DNA of 64,000 bases from Streptomyces diastatochromogenes (GTDB taxonomy: Bacteria; Actinomycetota; Actinomycetes; Streptomycetales; Streptomycetaceae), in contig NZ_MCGQ01000017.1 in assembly GCF_002242805.1 (NCBI RefSeq), forward strand, positions 124,001-188,000. The letters are read 5' to 3'. This document shows, in pieces, positions 34,568 through 43,763 of the stretch. The notes under the pieces were generated by a model. The model was not told where the DNA came from. It saw only the letters and a list, made by a program, of their open reading frames with translations, and made no database searches. The translations under genes were made by a program, and so were the position numbers. The stretch's first letter is position 1, and every line of letters begins with the position of its first letter.

Positions 34568-35389
34568 ATGCCCGAACCCCCCGTCCCGCACGGCCTCGAC
34601 GCCCGGGGCTTCATCGAGCGCGAGGGCTCCCTCGCGCGCGTGCCGCACGCGTTCCGTCCGGTCGTGGCCGCCGCGCGCGACCGGCTGCTGGACGCCTTCG
34701 GGACGCGGCTGCACAGCGCCTACCTCTACGGGTCGATTCCGCGCGGCACCGCGCGCGTGGGGCGCAGCGACCTGGACCTGCTGGTCGCCCTGCTCGACGA
34801 GCCCGCCGACGACGACCGGGAGGCCGTCCGTGCCCTGGGTGAGGCGCTCGACAAGGAGTTCCCGCAGATCGACGGCGTGGGCACGCTGCTGTACAGCCGG
34901 GCGCGGCTGCTGAGCGACCCGGAGACGTACGACCTGGGCTGGTTCGTGGCCTGTCTGTGCACCCCGCTGCTCGGGGACGACCTCGCCGAGTACCTGCCCC
35001 GCTACCGCCCCGACTCCCTGCTCGCCCGGGAGACCAACGGCGACCTCGCGCTGCTCCTCCCCCGCTGGCGGGAGCGGATCGCCTCCACCGGGGACTCGGA
35101 GAAGGCCAGGCGGCCCCTGGTGCGCTTCATGTCCCGGCACCTGGTCCGCACCGGCTTCACGCTCGTCATGCCCCGCTGGAACGGCTGGACCAGCGATCTG
35201 CGCGAGATGGCCGAGGTGTTCGGCGCCTACTACCCCGAGCGGGCCGCCGAGCTGCGCAGGGCGGCGGAGTACGGCTACGAGCCCGTCGGCGCCCCGGACG
35301 TCCTGCGGTCGTACGTGGACGACCTCGGCCCCTGGCTCGCCGCGGAGTACGCGCGCGTGCACGGCGTCAAAGCCCCACGGCCGGACTAG
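34568..35389 (+). CDS. nucleotidyltransferase domain protein
   Basis: 273 residues. The nucleotidyltransferase motif SAYLYGSIPRGTARVGRSDL continues D-L-L-V, giving the G-S-x-x-R-G and D-x-D of this superfamily (about residues 52-75). The rest is helical, as in aminoglycoside adenylyltransferases, but nothing shows an antibiotic substrate; many such proteins are uncharacterised. ATG 34568 starts the protein-like reading; no strong Shine-Dalgarno is seen. It stands alone between crp and convergent genes. Confidence 0.82.
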   Translation: MPEPPVPHGLDARGFIEREGSLARVPHAFRPVVAAARDRLLDAFGTRLHSAYLYGSIPRGTARVGRSDLDLLVALLDEPADDDREAVRALGEALDKEFPQIDGVGTLLYSRARLLSDPETYDLGWFVACLCTPLLGDDLAEYLPRYRPDSLLARETNGDLALLLPRWRERIASTGDSEKARRPLVRFMSRHLVRTGFTLVMPRWNGWTSDLREMAEVFGAYYPERAAELRRAAEYGYEPVGAPDVLRSYVDDLGPWLAAEYARVHGVKAPRPD

Positions 35390-35408
35390 AGGAAGGCCCG
35401 CTGCCGGA

Positions 35409-36239
35409 CTAGATCAGCCCGTGCTCCCTGAGATAGTCCATCTGGGCCCACACCGACAGCTCGGCCGCCGGCCACAGGGAGCGGTCCACGTCGGCGTACA
35501 CGTGGGCGACGACCTCGGCCGCGGTGCGATAGCCGTCCTCGACGGCCGTCTCGACCTGGGCGAGGCGATGGGCGCGGTGGGCGAGGTAGAACTCGACCGC
35601 GCCCTGGGCGTCCTCCAGGACCGGTCCGTGGCCCGGCAGGACCGTGTGCACGCCGTCGTCCACGGTCAGGGACCGCAGCCGGCGCAGGGAGTCCAGATAG
35701 TCCCCCAGGCGGCCGTCGGGATGCGCCACGACGGTCGTACCGCGCCCGAGGATGGTGTCGCCGGTCAGCACGGCCCGGTCGGCCGGGAGATGGAAGCACA
35801 GCGAGTCCGCGGTGTGCCCGGGGGTCGGTACGACCCGCAGCTCCAGGCCGCCGACGCCGATCACGTCCCCGGCGGCCAGGCCCTCGTCACCGAGCCGCAG
35901 CGCCGGGTCGAGGGCACGCACGCGCGTGCCCGTCAGATCGGCGAAGCGGGCGGCGCCCTCGGCGTGGTCGGGGTGGCCGTGGGTGAGGAGGGTGAGGGCG
36001 ATCCGCTTGCCGGCCTTCTCGGCCGTGTCGAGGACGTTGCGCAGATGGGCGTCGTCCAGCGGGCCCGGATCGATCACCACGGCCGACTCGGAGTCGGGCT
36101 CGGCGACGATCCAGGTGTTGGTGCCGTCCAGGGTCATCGCGGAGGCGTTGGGCGCCAGCACGTTGACGGCCCGTGCGGTCGCGGGGCCCGAGAGCACACC
36201 GCCCCGGGGCTGGCCGGGCAGGGCTGCTGCGTCGGTCAT
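35409..36239 (-). CDS. metallo-beta-lactamase fold hydrolase
   Basis: 276 residues. Metal-binding motif LLTHGHPDHAEG, a second His in PTPGHTADSL, a metal Asp in LTGDTILGRG, and His in LPGHGPV, the full MBL set. The C-terminal winged-helix-like part (about 210-276) resembles LACTB2-type hydrolases. Its ATG overlaps the upstream Nudix gene's stop (ATGA), so both are translated from one mRNA. It corresponds to Rv3677c by context. The substrate is unknown. Confidence 0.9.
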   Translation of the reverse strand: MTDAAALPGQPRGGVLSGPATARAVNVLAPNASAMTLDGTNTWIVAEPDSESAVVIDPGPLDDAHLRNVLDTAEKAGKRIALTLLTHGHPDHAEGAARFADLTGTRVRALDPALRLGDEGLAAGDVIGVGGLELRVVPTPGHTADSLCFHLPADRAVLTGDTILGRGTTVVAHPDGRLGDYLDSLRRLRSLTVDDGVHTVLPGHGPVLEDAQGAVEFYLAHRAHRLAQVETAVEDGYRTAAEVVAHVYADVDRSLWPAAELSVWAQMDYLREHGLI

Positions 36240-37117
36240 GCGGGGCCTCCACCGGTGCTCGGAGCAGTCGGGATGTGCTTGGTGAACTCGTCGTGCCCCG
36301 GCCAGGACAGCACGATCTCGCCCTCCTCCAGACGAGCGCGCGCCAGGACCGGGGTCATGTCGCGCGCGGGCGCGGCGGCGAGCGCCTCGGCGGCGGTGGG
36401 GTGCGGGAGCAGCTGGCGCAGGGTGGCGATGGTGGGCGGCATCATCAGCAGCTCACCCTTGTCGTACCCGGCCGCGGCCTCCTCGGGGCGGATCCACACC
36501 GTGCGGTCGGCCTCCGTGGAGGCGTTGCGGGTGCGCTGCCCCTCGGGGAGGGCGGCCACGAAGAACCAGGTGTCGTAGCGGCGGGCCTCGAACTCCGGGG
36601 TGATCCAGCGGGTCCAGGCACCGAGGAGGTCGGAGCGCAGCACCAGGCCGCGGCGGTCGAGGAACTCCGCGAAGGAGAGGTCGCGGGCGACGAGGGCGGC
36701 GCGGTCGGTCTCCCAGTCGTCCCCGGTGGTGTCGCCGACGACGGAGTCCGGGTCGAGGCCGGCGAGCAGGACGCCCGCCTCCTCGTACGTCTCCCGGACG
36801 GCCGCGCAGACGATCGCCTGGGCGCCGGCCTCGTCGACGCCGAGCCGGTCCGCCCACCACGCGCGCGTGGGGCCCGCCCAGCGGACCTGACGGTCGTCGT
36901 CACGCGGGTCGACACCGCCGCCGGGGTACGCGTACGCGCCTCCGGCGAAGGCCATGGAGGCACGTCTGCGCAGCATGTGGACGACCGGGCCGGCCGCCGT
37001 GTCCTTCAGGAGCAGCACCGTGGCCGCGCGCCTGGGGGACACCGGGGTGAGGGTTCCGTCCGCGAGCGCGCGGATGCGGTCCGGCCACTCCTGGGGGTAC
37101 CACTGCCCATTCGCCAT
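36236..37117 (-). CDS. Nudix hydrolase with extended box
   Basis: 293 residues. The Nudix motif starts at YAYPGGGVDPRD, is separated by an insertion of about 35 residues (RWAGPTRAWWADRLG), and ends AAVRETYEEAGVLL, so G and REx2EExG are present but widely spaced. This layout is typical of a large actinobacterial Nudix group. ATG 37117 begins the protein. It is coupled to the MBL hydrolase by ATGA. The substrate is unknown. Confidence 0.87.
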   Translation of the reverse strand: MANGQWYPQEWPDRIRALADGTLTPVSPRRAATVLLLKDTAAGPVVHMLRRRASMAFAGGAYAYPGGGVDPRDDDRQVRWAGPTRAWWADRLGVDEAGAQAIVCAAVRETYEEAGVLLAGLDPDSVVGDTTGDDWETDRAALVARDLSFAEFLDRRGLVLRSDLLGAWTRWITPEFEARRYDTWFFVAALPEGQRTRNASTEADRTVWIRPEEAAAGYDKGELLMMPPTIATLRQLLPHPTAAEALAAAPARDMTPVLARARLEEGEIVLSWPGHDEFTKHIPTAPSTGGGPA

Positions 37118-37184
37118 GGCCGGAGGCTATCCCGTGTAGGGCGAATGTTCGAGAGGCACCCGAGGTCAGCGGGGCTGCGGGAAC

Positions 37185-37649
37185 TCAGGGAACCAGCTCG
37201 ACCTGGATCTCGACCTCCACCGGCGCGTCCAGCGGCAGCACCGCGACACCGACCGCGCTGCGGGCGTGCACACCCTTGTCGCCGAGAACTTCGCCGAGCA
37301 GCTCGCTGGCGCCGTTGACGACACCGGGCTGCCCGGTGAAGTCGGCGGCCGAGGCGACGAAGCCGACGACCTTCACCACGCGCGCGATGCGGTCCAGGTC
37401 GCCGGTCACGGACTTCACGGCGGCCAGCGCGTTCAGCGCGCAGGTGCGGGCCAGCTGCTTGGCCTCCTCCGGCGTGACCTCGGCGCCCACCTTGCCGGTG
37501 ACCGGCAGCTTGCCCTCCACCATCGGCAGCTGGCCGGCGGTGTAGACGTACACGCCGGACCGCACGGCCGGCTGGTACGCGGCCAGCGGCGGTACGACCT
37601 CCGGCAGGGTCAGGCCCAGTTCGGCCAGCTTGGCCTCGACCGCGCTCAC
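37185..37649 (-). CDS. RidA/YjgF-family protein
   Basis: 154 residues. RidA fold with N-terminal KLAELGLTLPEVVPPLAAY, VYTAGQLPMVEGKLP, and a late VVKVVGFVASAADF. The conserved catalytic Arg of true RidA is not evident in the C-terminal VLPLDAPVEVEIQVELV region, so imine deaminase activity is uncertain. GTG 37649 is supported by GGAG eight bases upstream and overlaps the DUF4177 stop in a GTGA. It is in the same transcription unit as the small upstream gene. Confidence 0.88.
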   Translation of the reverse strand: MSAVEAKLAELGLTLPEVVPPLAAYQPAVRSGVYVYTAGQLPMVEGKLPVTGKVGAEVTPEEAKQLARTCALNALAAVKSVTGDLDRIARVVKVVGFVASAADFTGQPGVVNGASELLGEVLGDKGVHARSAVGVAVLPLDAPVEVEIQVELVP

Positions 37650-37816
37650 GCGTGCTTCTCCTGCTTCTCCCGCTTCAGGTAAGCCACGAGCGACTCCGGG
37701 TTGGGGCCGGGCACGACCTGGACGAGCTCGTAGCCGTCCTCGCCCCAGGTGTCCAGGATCTGCTTCGTGGCATGGATGAGCAGCGGCACGGTCTGGTATT
37801 CCCACTTCTTGGTCAT
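37646..37816 (-). CDS. DUF4177-type small protein
   Basis: 56 residues. TKKWEYQTVPLLIHATKQIL and the GEDGYELVQVVPGPN core are diagnostic of the small DUF4177 family found just upstream of RidA in streptomycetes and mycobacteria (Rv3678A). The ATG at 37816 gives the whole family length. Overlap of 4 bases with the RidA start indicates co-translation. Function unknown. Confidence 0.85.
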   Translation of the reverse strand: MTKKWEYQTVPLLIHATKQILDTWGEDGYELVQVVPGPNPESLVAYLKREKQEKHA

Positions 37817-37924
37817 GGTGGCGACTGTATCCGCTGTCACCCACGGGACCGGCGGACGGCCGTGAGCGCCGTTTATCCACAGCCTCTCGCGTGGCCGTCG
37901 GCCGGACTCGTTAGTCTCGAAGGC

Positions 37925-38902
37925 GTGAGCAGGCTCCAGGTCGTCAGCGGCAAGGGCGGGACCGGAAAGACGACGGTCGCCGCCGCACTCGCGCTGGCCC
38001 TCGCGACCGAGGGGAAGCGGACGCTTCTCGTGGAGGTCGAGGGCCGGCAGGGCATCGCACAGCTCTTCGAGACTGAGGCGTTGCCCTACGAGGAGCGGAA
38101 GATCGCGGTCGCTCCGGGCGGCGGGGAGGTGTACGCCCTCGCCATCGACCCCGAACTGGCCCTTCTGGACTACCTCCAGATGTTCTACAAGCTCGGCGGC
38201 GCGGGCCGGGCCCTGAAGAAGCTCGGCGCGGTCGACTTCGCCACCACCGTCGCGCCGGGCCTGCGGGACGTCCTGCTCACCGGCAAGGCGTGCGAGGCGG
38301 TGCGCCGCAAGGACAAGTCCGGGCGGTTCGCGTACGACTACGTCGTCATGGACGCCCCGCCCACCGGGCGCATCACCCGCTTCCTCAACGTCAACGACGA
38401 GGTCGCCGGGCTCGCGAGGATCGGCCCGATACACAATCAGGCGCAGGCGGTGATGCGGGTGCTGAAGTCGCCGGAGACGGCGGTGCACCTGGTGACGCTG
38501 CTGGAGGAGATGCCCGTCCAGGAGACCGCCGACGGCATCGCCGAACTCCACGCGGCCCGGCTGCCGGTGGGCAGGGTCATCGTGAACATGGTCCGGCCCC
38601 GGATGCTGGACGCGACCGACCTGGAACTCGTACGGACCGTGCCGCGTTCTTCGCTTGCGCAGGCTCTGTCGGCCGCGGGGCTCGGCGGGGCGCGGCGGGG
38701 CGGGAACGCCGAGCGGCTGGTGGACCCGCTGCTGAGGCAGGCCGCGGAGTACGCCGAGCGGCACGCGCTGGAGCAGGAGCAGCGCGCGGTCCTCGGCGAG
38801 CTGGACCTGCCGCTGCACGAACTGCCGCTGCTCGCCGAGGGCATGGACCTCGCGGGCCTGTACGAACTCGCCACCGAGCTGCGGAAGCAGGGGTTGTCAT
38901 GA
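37925..38902 (+). CDS. ArsA/Get3-like ATPase, first of a pair
   Basis: 325 residues. It starts straight into VVSGKGGTGKTTVAAALALAL, the deviant Walker A of ArsA/Get3 ATPases, followed by LLVEVEGRQGIAQLF and YVVMDAPPTGRITRFL. No arsenite-binding cysteine pair is seen, so arsenic transport is unlikely. It overlaps the second ATPase by ATGA; in mycobacteria the equivalent pair (Rv3679/Rv3680) forms a complex. GTG 37925 is the only start consistent with the Walker A position. It is divergent from DUF4177/RidA. Confidence 0.92.
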   Translation: MSRLQVVSGKGGTGKTTVAAALALALATEGKRTLLVEVEGRQGIAQLFETEALPYEERKIAVAPGGGEVYALAIDPELALLDYLQMFYKLGGAGRALKKLGAVDFATTVAPGLRDVLLTGKACEAVRRKDKSGRFAYDYVVMDAPPTGRITRFLNVNDEVAGLARIGPIHNQAQAVMRVLKSPETAVHLVTLLEEMPVQETADGIAELHAARLPVGRVIVNMVRPRMLDATDLELVRTVPRSSLAQALSAAGLGGARRGGNAERLVDPLLRQAAEYAERHALEQEQRAVLGELDLPLHELPLLAEGMDLAGLYELATELRKQGLS

Positions 38903-40284
38903 GTCCGGACCCGGCAAAGGCGCAGGACGCCGCCCGCCCGCACCTCTCCGCCGCGCGCGTGCTCGACATCGACCCGCTGCTGGATGACCCGAAGACCCGG
39001 ATCGTGGTGTGCTGCGGCTCGGGCGGGGTCGGCAAGACGACGACCGCGGCGGCGCTGGGCCTCAGGGCGGCCGAGCGGGGCCGCAAGGTGGTCGTCCTCA
39101 CCATCGACCCGGCCCGGCGGCTCGCCCAGTCGATGGGCATCGACTCCCTCGACAACGTGCCCCGGCGGGTGAAGGGGACCGAGGGCGGCGGCGAGCTGCA
39201 CGCCATGATGCTCGACATGAAGCGCACCTTCGACGAGGTCGTCGAGGCGCACGCGGACCCGGAGCGGGCGGCCGCGATCCTGGCCAACCCCTTCTACCAG
39301 TCGCTCTCGGCGGGCTTCGCGGGCACGCAGGAGTACATGGCGATGGAGAAGCTGGGGCAGCTGCGGGCCAGGGACGAGTGGGACCTGATCGTGGTCGACA
39401 CCCCGCCGTCCCGCTCGGCGCTGGACTTCCTGGACGCGCCCAAGCGGCTCGGCTCCTTCCTGGACGGCCGCCTGATCCGCCTGCTGACCGCTCCGGCGAA
39501 GCTCGGCGGCCGCGCGGGGATGGCCTTCCTGAACGTCGGCATGTCGATGATGACCGGCACGCTGGGCAAGCTGCTGGGCGGCCAGCTGCTGAAGGACGTC
39601 CAGACCTTCGTGGCCGCGATGGACACCACCTTCGGCGGTTTCCGTACGCGCGCGGACGCCACGTACAAGCTGCTCCAGGCGCCCGGTACGGCGTTCCTGG
39701 TGGTGGCGGCCCCGGAGCGGGACGCACTGCGCGAGGCCGCGTACTTCGTGGAGCGGCTGGCCGCGGAGGACATGCCGCTGGTGGGACTGGTGCTCAACCG
39801 GGTCCATGGCAGCGGCGCCGGCCGGCTGTCGGCCGAGCGGGCGCTCGCCGCCGCGGAAAATCTTGAGGAGCCCCGCATTGTGGATCAGGGGGGCGGGAAA
39901 GCTGGACTTCGTAACTCTCCCGACACGTACGGCAGTTCAGAATCTCCCGCTTCCGCCACACCGGCTCCGGACGACGGCTCCCCCGCCTCGAACGACGACT
40001 CACCGGCTGTGGAGAGCGACTCACCGGACGACAGCTCCCCAGACGCGGACACGAACGCGGACACGGAGCGTTCCGTCGACCAGCTGACCGCAGGCCTGCT
40101 GAGGCTGCACGCGGAGCGCATGCAGCTACTCTCGCGCGAGCAGCGCACGCGTGACCGCTTCACCGCCCGCCACCCCGAGGTGGCGGTCGTCGAGGTACCC
40201 GCACTGCCGGGCGATGTGCACGACCTCACGGGCCTGCGCGACATCGGGGACCGGCTGGCGGCGGAGCGAACGGAGCTGTCGTAG
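38899..40284 (+). CDS. ArsA/Get3-like ATPase, second of a pair
   Basis: 461 residues. Walker A CCGSGGVGKTTTAAALGLRA near residue 40, switch-like LTIDPARRLAQSMG, and LIVVDTPPSRSALDFL. A long low-complexity acidic insertion (about residues 333-395, rich in D-S-P-A, for example PDDGSPASNDDSP) splits the domain before the final helices and is unlike the flanking codons. The start overlaps the first ATPase gene by ATGA. It is predicted to work with its partner as a heteromeric ATPase near the membrane; wblA lies downstream, convergent. Confidence 0.92.
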   Translation: MSPDPAKAQDAARPHLSAARVLDIDPLLDDPKTRIVVCCGSGGVGKTTTAAALGLRAAERGRKVVVLTIDPARRLAQSMGIDSLDNVPRRVKGTEGGGELHAMMLDMKRTFDEVVEAHADPERAAAILANPFYQSLSAGFAGTQEYMAMEKLGQLRARDEWDLIVVDTPPSRSALDFLDAPKRLGSFLDGRLIRLLTAPAKLGGRAGMAFLNVGMSMMTGTLGKLLGGQLLKDVQTFVAAMDTTFGGFRTRADATYKLLQAPGTAFLVVAAPERDALREAAYFVERLAAEDMPLVGLVLNRVHGSGAGRLSAERALAAAENLEEPRIVDQGGGKAGLRNSPDTYGSSESPASATPAPDDGSPASNDDSPAVESDSPDDSSPDADTNADTERSVDQLTAGLLRLHAERMQLLSREQRTRDRFTARHPEVAVVEVPALPGDVHDLTGLRDIGDRLAAERTELS

Positions 40285-40380
40285 GACTCACCCCGGACGT
40301 CTCGGCCGTCATGGCCCCGGTCGTATACGGGCGCACGGCTGACTGAGCTGTGCGCCGACGGGTCGCCGCGCGTACCCGCC

Positions 40381-40410
40381 TGCCCGGCGGGCACCTGCCC
40401 GGCGGGCGCC
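40381..40410. terminator. possible terminator between convergent genes
   Basis: Two direct copies of TGCCCGGCGGGC-(A/G)CC at 40381 and 40396, each self-complementary (TGCCCGG/CGGGCA). They may form alternative hairpins between the ATPase pair and wblA. Confidence 0.35.
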
Positions 40411-40538
40411 GCCTCAAGGGCGCGCCCCGGCACGGCAGGTGTTCAGCGGGTGTTCCCCCAAGACACACGCCCGACCGTTGCTTCCCATGCCTCATGGCCG
40501 GTCGGAGTGGCCCCGGGTCTATGCCAAGGGCGATGCCC

Positions 40539-40877
40539 TCAGCTCACCGCCGCGTAGTGCTCGTACACCTCGTCGCTGTCGAGGGGCACGATGCCGACGC
40601 CTCGCTCGTACTCCAAGCGGGCGGTTTCCAACAGCCTGCGCCAGGAGGTCACGGTGGGCCGCCGGCGCAGCAGTGCGCGACGCTCCCGCTCCGTCATGCC
40701 TCCCCACACGCCGAACTCCACGCGATTGTCCAGCGCATCGGCCAGGCATTCGGTGCGTACCGGGCATCCGGTGCACACCGCCTTGGCCCTGTTCTGCGCT
40801 GCTCCTTGAACGAACAGTTCATCCGGATCGGTAGTGCGGCAGGCAGCCTGCGCACTCCAGTCGGTTACCCAGCCCAT
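40539..40877 (-). CDS. wblA: WhiB-family regulator WblA
   Basis: 112 residues. Four cysteines (Cys13, Cys35, Cys38, Cys44) in AACRTT and VCTGCPVRTEC bind an iron-sulfur cluster, followed by GVWGGMTERERRALLRRRP, the WhiB turn and basic segment. The length matches the S. coelicolor pleiotropic regulator WblA, which is required for sporulation and represses antibiotic clusters. ATG 40877 gives this length; the frame is open to 40934 (MNMPLPPWGSL), a longer start used in some annotations. Orthologous to WhiB4 by position. A 456-base upstream region separates it from the divergent PBP gene. Confidence 0.95.
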   Translation of the reverse strand: MGWVTDWSAQAACRTTDPDELFVQGAAQNRAKAVCTGCPVRTECLADALDNRVEFGVWGGMTERERRALLRRRPTVTSWRRLLETARLEYERGVGIVPLDSDEVYEHYAAVS

Positions 40878-41333
40878 ACCGGCGCCGTCCTCTCCCGAAT
40901 CGAGGCTCCCCCACGGCGGCAGCGGCATATTCACCGCCGCCAGTTGAGGACGTTACGGAAGGTGGGGACAGCGCAACACCCCCTTCGGGCCCAATCTTGA
41001 ATGGCCCGAACGGACTATGGGTAAGCGGCAGATCACCCGCGGGAGTGAGCTGGCGACATGCGTGATCATCCCGGCAAACCGGGACAGCCGTGATGCGCCA
41101 CACCGGGCGCCAGGTGACACACGAGGCGGATTCGGACACGCCCCCACCAGAAAGTCGGGGTACTTCCGGAACGATTCGGGGTCGCCGGACGTATTGATAC
41201 GTGGCCGCACTGCTGTGACAGTTGAGAGCAGCTTAGGCCAAGGCCTGCGCGCGTGTCCGGCGAATGAGAAGGTACGCGACCCGCTTTGCCGTGCCGTGAT
41301 GGACCGCTCATCACAACGGTTTAGGCTGCCCCC
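40878..41333. other. long divergent region wblA / PBP
   Basis: 456 bases without a gene. It must contain the wblA and PBP promoters. I see the AT-richer stretch CATCACAACGGTTTAGGCT just before the PBP start but cannot assign boxes with confidence. Such a long leader fits heavy regulation of wblA. Confidence 0.45.
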
Positions 41334-43631
41334 ATGCCAAAGAAGCGCTCGGGCGGTGGCCTGTCGGCAACGCAGCAGGCCGCCAAGTTCCTCGGTGTCA
41401 GTGTGCTCGCGGGAGCCGTGATGGCGGGCATCGCGCTGCCCGCCGCCGGCGCGCTCGGACTCGCGGCCAAGGGGTCGGTCAAGGGCTTCGACGAGATCCC
41501 GGCCAACCTCAAGAGCCCTCAGCTCAGCCAGCGCACGACCATACTGGACAGCCGGGGCAACCAGCTCGCGACCGTCTACTCCCGCGACCGTACGGTGGTG
41601 GAGCTCAAGGACATCTCGCCGTACATGCAGAAGGCGATCGTCGCGATCGAGGACTCCCGCTTCTACAAGCACGGCGCGATCGACCTCAAGGGCGTGCTGC
41701 GCGCCCTGAACAAGAACGCGCAGAGCGGCGGGGTCTCCCAGGGCGCCTCCACGCTCACCCAGCAGCTGGTGAAGAACTACTTCATCGAGGAGGCCGGCGA
41801 CGACCCCACGAAGGTCGCCGAGGCCACCCAGCAGACCCTCGGCCGCAAGGTCCGCGAGCTGAAGTACGCGATCCAGATCGAGGAGAAGCTGGGCAAGAAG
41901 AAGATCCTCGAGAACTACCTGAACATCACCTTCTTCGGCGAGCAGGCCTACGGCGTCGAGGCCGCCTCCCAGCGCTACTTCTCCCAGCACGCCAAGGACC
42001 TGAACCTGCAGCAGTCGGCGCTGCTCGCCGGCATCGTCCAGTCCCCGAGCCGCTACGACCCGGTGAACGACGAGGCCGAGGCCACCAAGCGCCGCAACAC
42101 CGTCCTGCAGCGCATGGCCGAGGTCGGCGACATCTCCCAGGCGGAGGCCGACCGGGCCAAGGAGAAGCCGCTCGGGCTGCATGTCAGCCAGCCGAAGAAC
42201 GGCTGCATCACGGCCACCAAGGGCGCCGCTTTCTTCTGCAAGTACGTCGAGAACGTCTTCCTGACCGACCCGACCTTCGGCAAGACCCGCGAGGCGCGCG
42301 CCCAGCTCTGGAACCGCGGCGGCCTCACCATCCGTACGACGATGGACCCGCAGGCGCAGGAGTCCGTGCAGGCCTCCCTGAAGGAGCACGTCTACAAGTC
42401 CGACAGCGTCGCCGCGGCGGCCACCCTGGTCGAGCCCGGCACCGGCAAGGTCCTGGCGATGGGCCAGTCGAAGCCCTTCGGCTACGGCAACAACGAGACC
42501 GAGTACAACTTCTCGGTCAACCGGGACATGGGCGGCTCCAACTACGGCTTCCCGACCGGTTCGACGTTCAAGCCGTTCGTGGCCGCGGCCGCGATCGAGG
42601 GCGGCAAGCCGGCGACGCAGGCGTACTCGGCGCCGTACAAGATGAACTACCCGAGCCCGGTCCAGCGGTGCAGCAGCAACCCCTACGTCAACACCAAGGG
42701 CGAGACGGTAGAGAACGAGAACGAGTCCGAGAAGGGCCCGTACCGCATGAAGGAGGCGATGGCGAAGTCCATCAACACCTACTTCGTGCAGCTCATCTCC
42801 GACATCGGTCTGTGCCCGGTGGTGAAGATGACCGACGCGCTGCATGTGGTGCAGGGCGACGGCTCGAAGCTCCCGGAGACCCCTTCCATCGCCCTCGGTT
42901 CGATCGGCCTCTCCCCGCTGACCATGGCGAACGCGTACGCCACCTTCGCCGCGCGGGGCATGTACTGCACGCCGGTCGCCATCGAGTCGATCACCCAGAA
43001 GATCGGCAACGAGCAGAAGTCGCTCGAGGTCCCCAAGTCGACCTGCTCGCGCGCGATGAGCGAGAAGACCGCCGACACCGTCAACACGCTGCTGCGCGGC
43101 GTGGTCGACTCCGGTACCGGCCAGCAGGCGGGCCTGAGCGACCGGGAGAGCGCGGGCAAGACGGGTACGACGGACGAGCGGAAGAACGCCTGGTTCGTCG
43201 GCTACACGCCCAACCTGGCCGGTGCGGTCTGGGTCGGCAGCGCCAAGCAGAACGTGAAGATGACCCAGATCAGCATCGGCGGGGTCTACCACGACCTCGT
43301 CTTCGGTGGTCAGGTCCCCGGACCGATCTGGAAGGACGCCATGACCGGCGCCCTGGCGGGCAAGGCGGCCCCGGACTTCAACCTGATCGACATCCCCGAC
43401 GACGACAAAAACGGGAAAGGCCGGGGAAAAGGACGGGGGAACGGCGGCGGGAAGAATGGGGACAGCACGGGCGGGCTGATCGGCGGCGTCACTGACGGGG
43501 GAACGACCGGCGGCACCACGGGTGACACCACCGGCGGCACCATCCCCACGCCGACGTTCTCCCTCCCCGGCGGCTTCATCGAGGGGCAGAGCAACGGCGG
43601 GAAGAACGGGAACGGGGGCACGCGGGGCTAG
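41334..43631 (+). CDS. class A penicillin-binding protein (transglycosylase/transpeptidase)
   Basis: 765 residues. One N-terminal membrane helix (VSVLAGAVMAGIALPAAGAL), then the GT51 glycosyltransferase domain with catalytic Glu106 in IVAIEDSRFYKHGAID and TLTQQLVKNYF. The transpeptidase domain has Ser410 in GSTFKPF, the SxN motif Ser479-Ile-Asn, and Lys609 in AGKTGTT. A Gly/Lys-rich C-terminal tail (GKGRGKGRG and TTGGTTGDTTGG repeats) extends into the wall. It builds peptidoglycan. It is the Streptomyces equivalent of mycobacterial PonA2, next to the WhiB gene, but no PASTA domain is seen. Identity is sure; the number in the PBP series is not assigned. Confidence 0.95.
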   Translation: MPKKRSGGGLSATQQAAKFLGVSVLAGAVMAGIALPAAGALGLAAKGSVKGFDEIPANLKSPQLSQRTTILDSRGNQLATVYSRDRTVVELKDISPYMQKAIVAIEDSRFYKHGAIDLKGVLRALNKNAQSGGVSQGASTLTQQLVKNYFIEEAGDDPTKVAEATQQTLGRKVRELKYAIQIEEKLGKKKILENYLNITFFGEQAYGVEAASQRYFSQHAKDLNLQQSALLAGIVQSPSRYDPVNDEAEATKRRNTVLQRMAEVGDISQAEADRAKEKPLGLHVSQPKNGCITATKGAAFFCKYVENVFLTDPTFGKTREARAQLWNRGGLTIRTTMDPQAQESVQASLKEHVYKSDSVAAAATLVEPGTGKVLAMGQSKPFGYGNNETEYNFSVNRDMGGSNYGFPTGSTFKPFVAAAAIEGGKPATQAYSAPYKMNYPSPVQRCSSNPYVNTKGETVENENESEKGPYRMKEAMAKSINTYFVQLISDIGLCPVVKMTDALHVVQGDGSKLPETPSIALGSIGLSPLTMANAYATFAARGMYCTPVAIESITQKIGNEQKSLEVPKSTCSRAMSEKTADTVNTLLRGVVDSGTGQQAGLSDRESAGKTGTTDERKNAWFVGYTPNLAGAVWVGSAKQNVKMTQISIGGVYHDLVFGGQVPGPIWKDAMTGALAGKAAPDFNLIDIPDDDKNGKGRGKGRGNGGGKNGDSTGGLIGGVTDGGTTGGTTGDTTGGTIPTPTFSLPGGFIEGQSNGGKNGNGGTRG

Positions 43632-43650
43632 CCCGGACCTTCCTGGCATG

Positions 43651-43692
43651 ACGGCGGGGCCGCACCTCATCACCGAGGTGCGGCCCCGCCGT
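43651..43692 (+). terminator. strong terminator of the PBP gene
   Basis: An 18-bp perfect stem (ACGGCGGGGCCGCACCTC and its complement) with a 6-base loop, 19 bases after the stop. Confidence 0.85.
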
Positions 43693-43705
43693 AGTAGTAC
43701 CCGTA

Positions 43706-43739
43706 AGTGGGAGTACTCCTGAGCAGTAGTACTCCCACT
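43706..43739 (-). terminator. second hairpin, likely terminator of the YqeY gene
   Basis: A 12-bp perfect stem (AGTGGGAGTACT and its complement) with a 10-base loop, embedded in several AGTAGTACT direct repeats (43691-43750), 24 bases past the minus-strand stop at 43764. Confidence 0.65.
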
Positions 43740-43763
43740 CAGTAGTACTCGTACCGAACGGGC

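Noticed and set aside
34568..35389. Aminoglycoside resistance gene
   Set aside because: Only the general nucleotidyltransferase motif is visible; nothing specifies an antibiotic substrate.
37925..40284. Arsenite export ATPases
   Set aside because: No arsenite-binding cysteines and no ArsB/ArsR/ArsC neighbours; context is the Get3-like pair known from mycobacteria.
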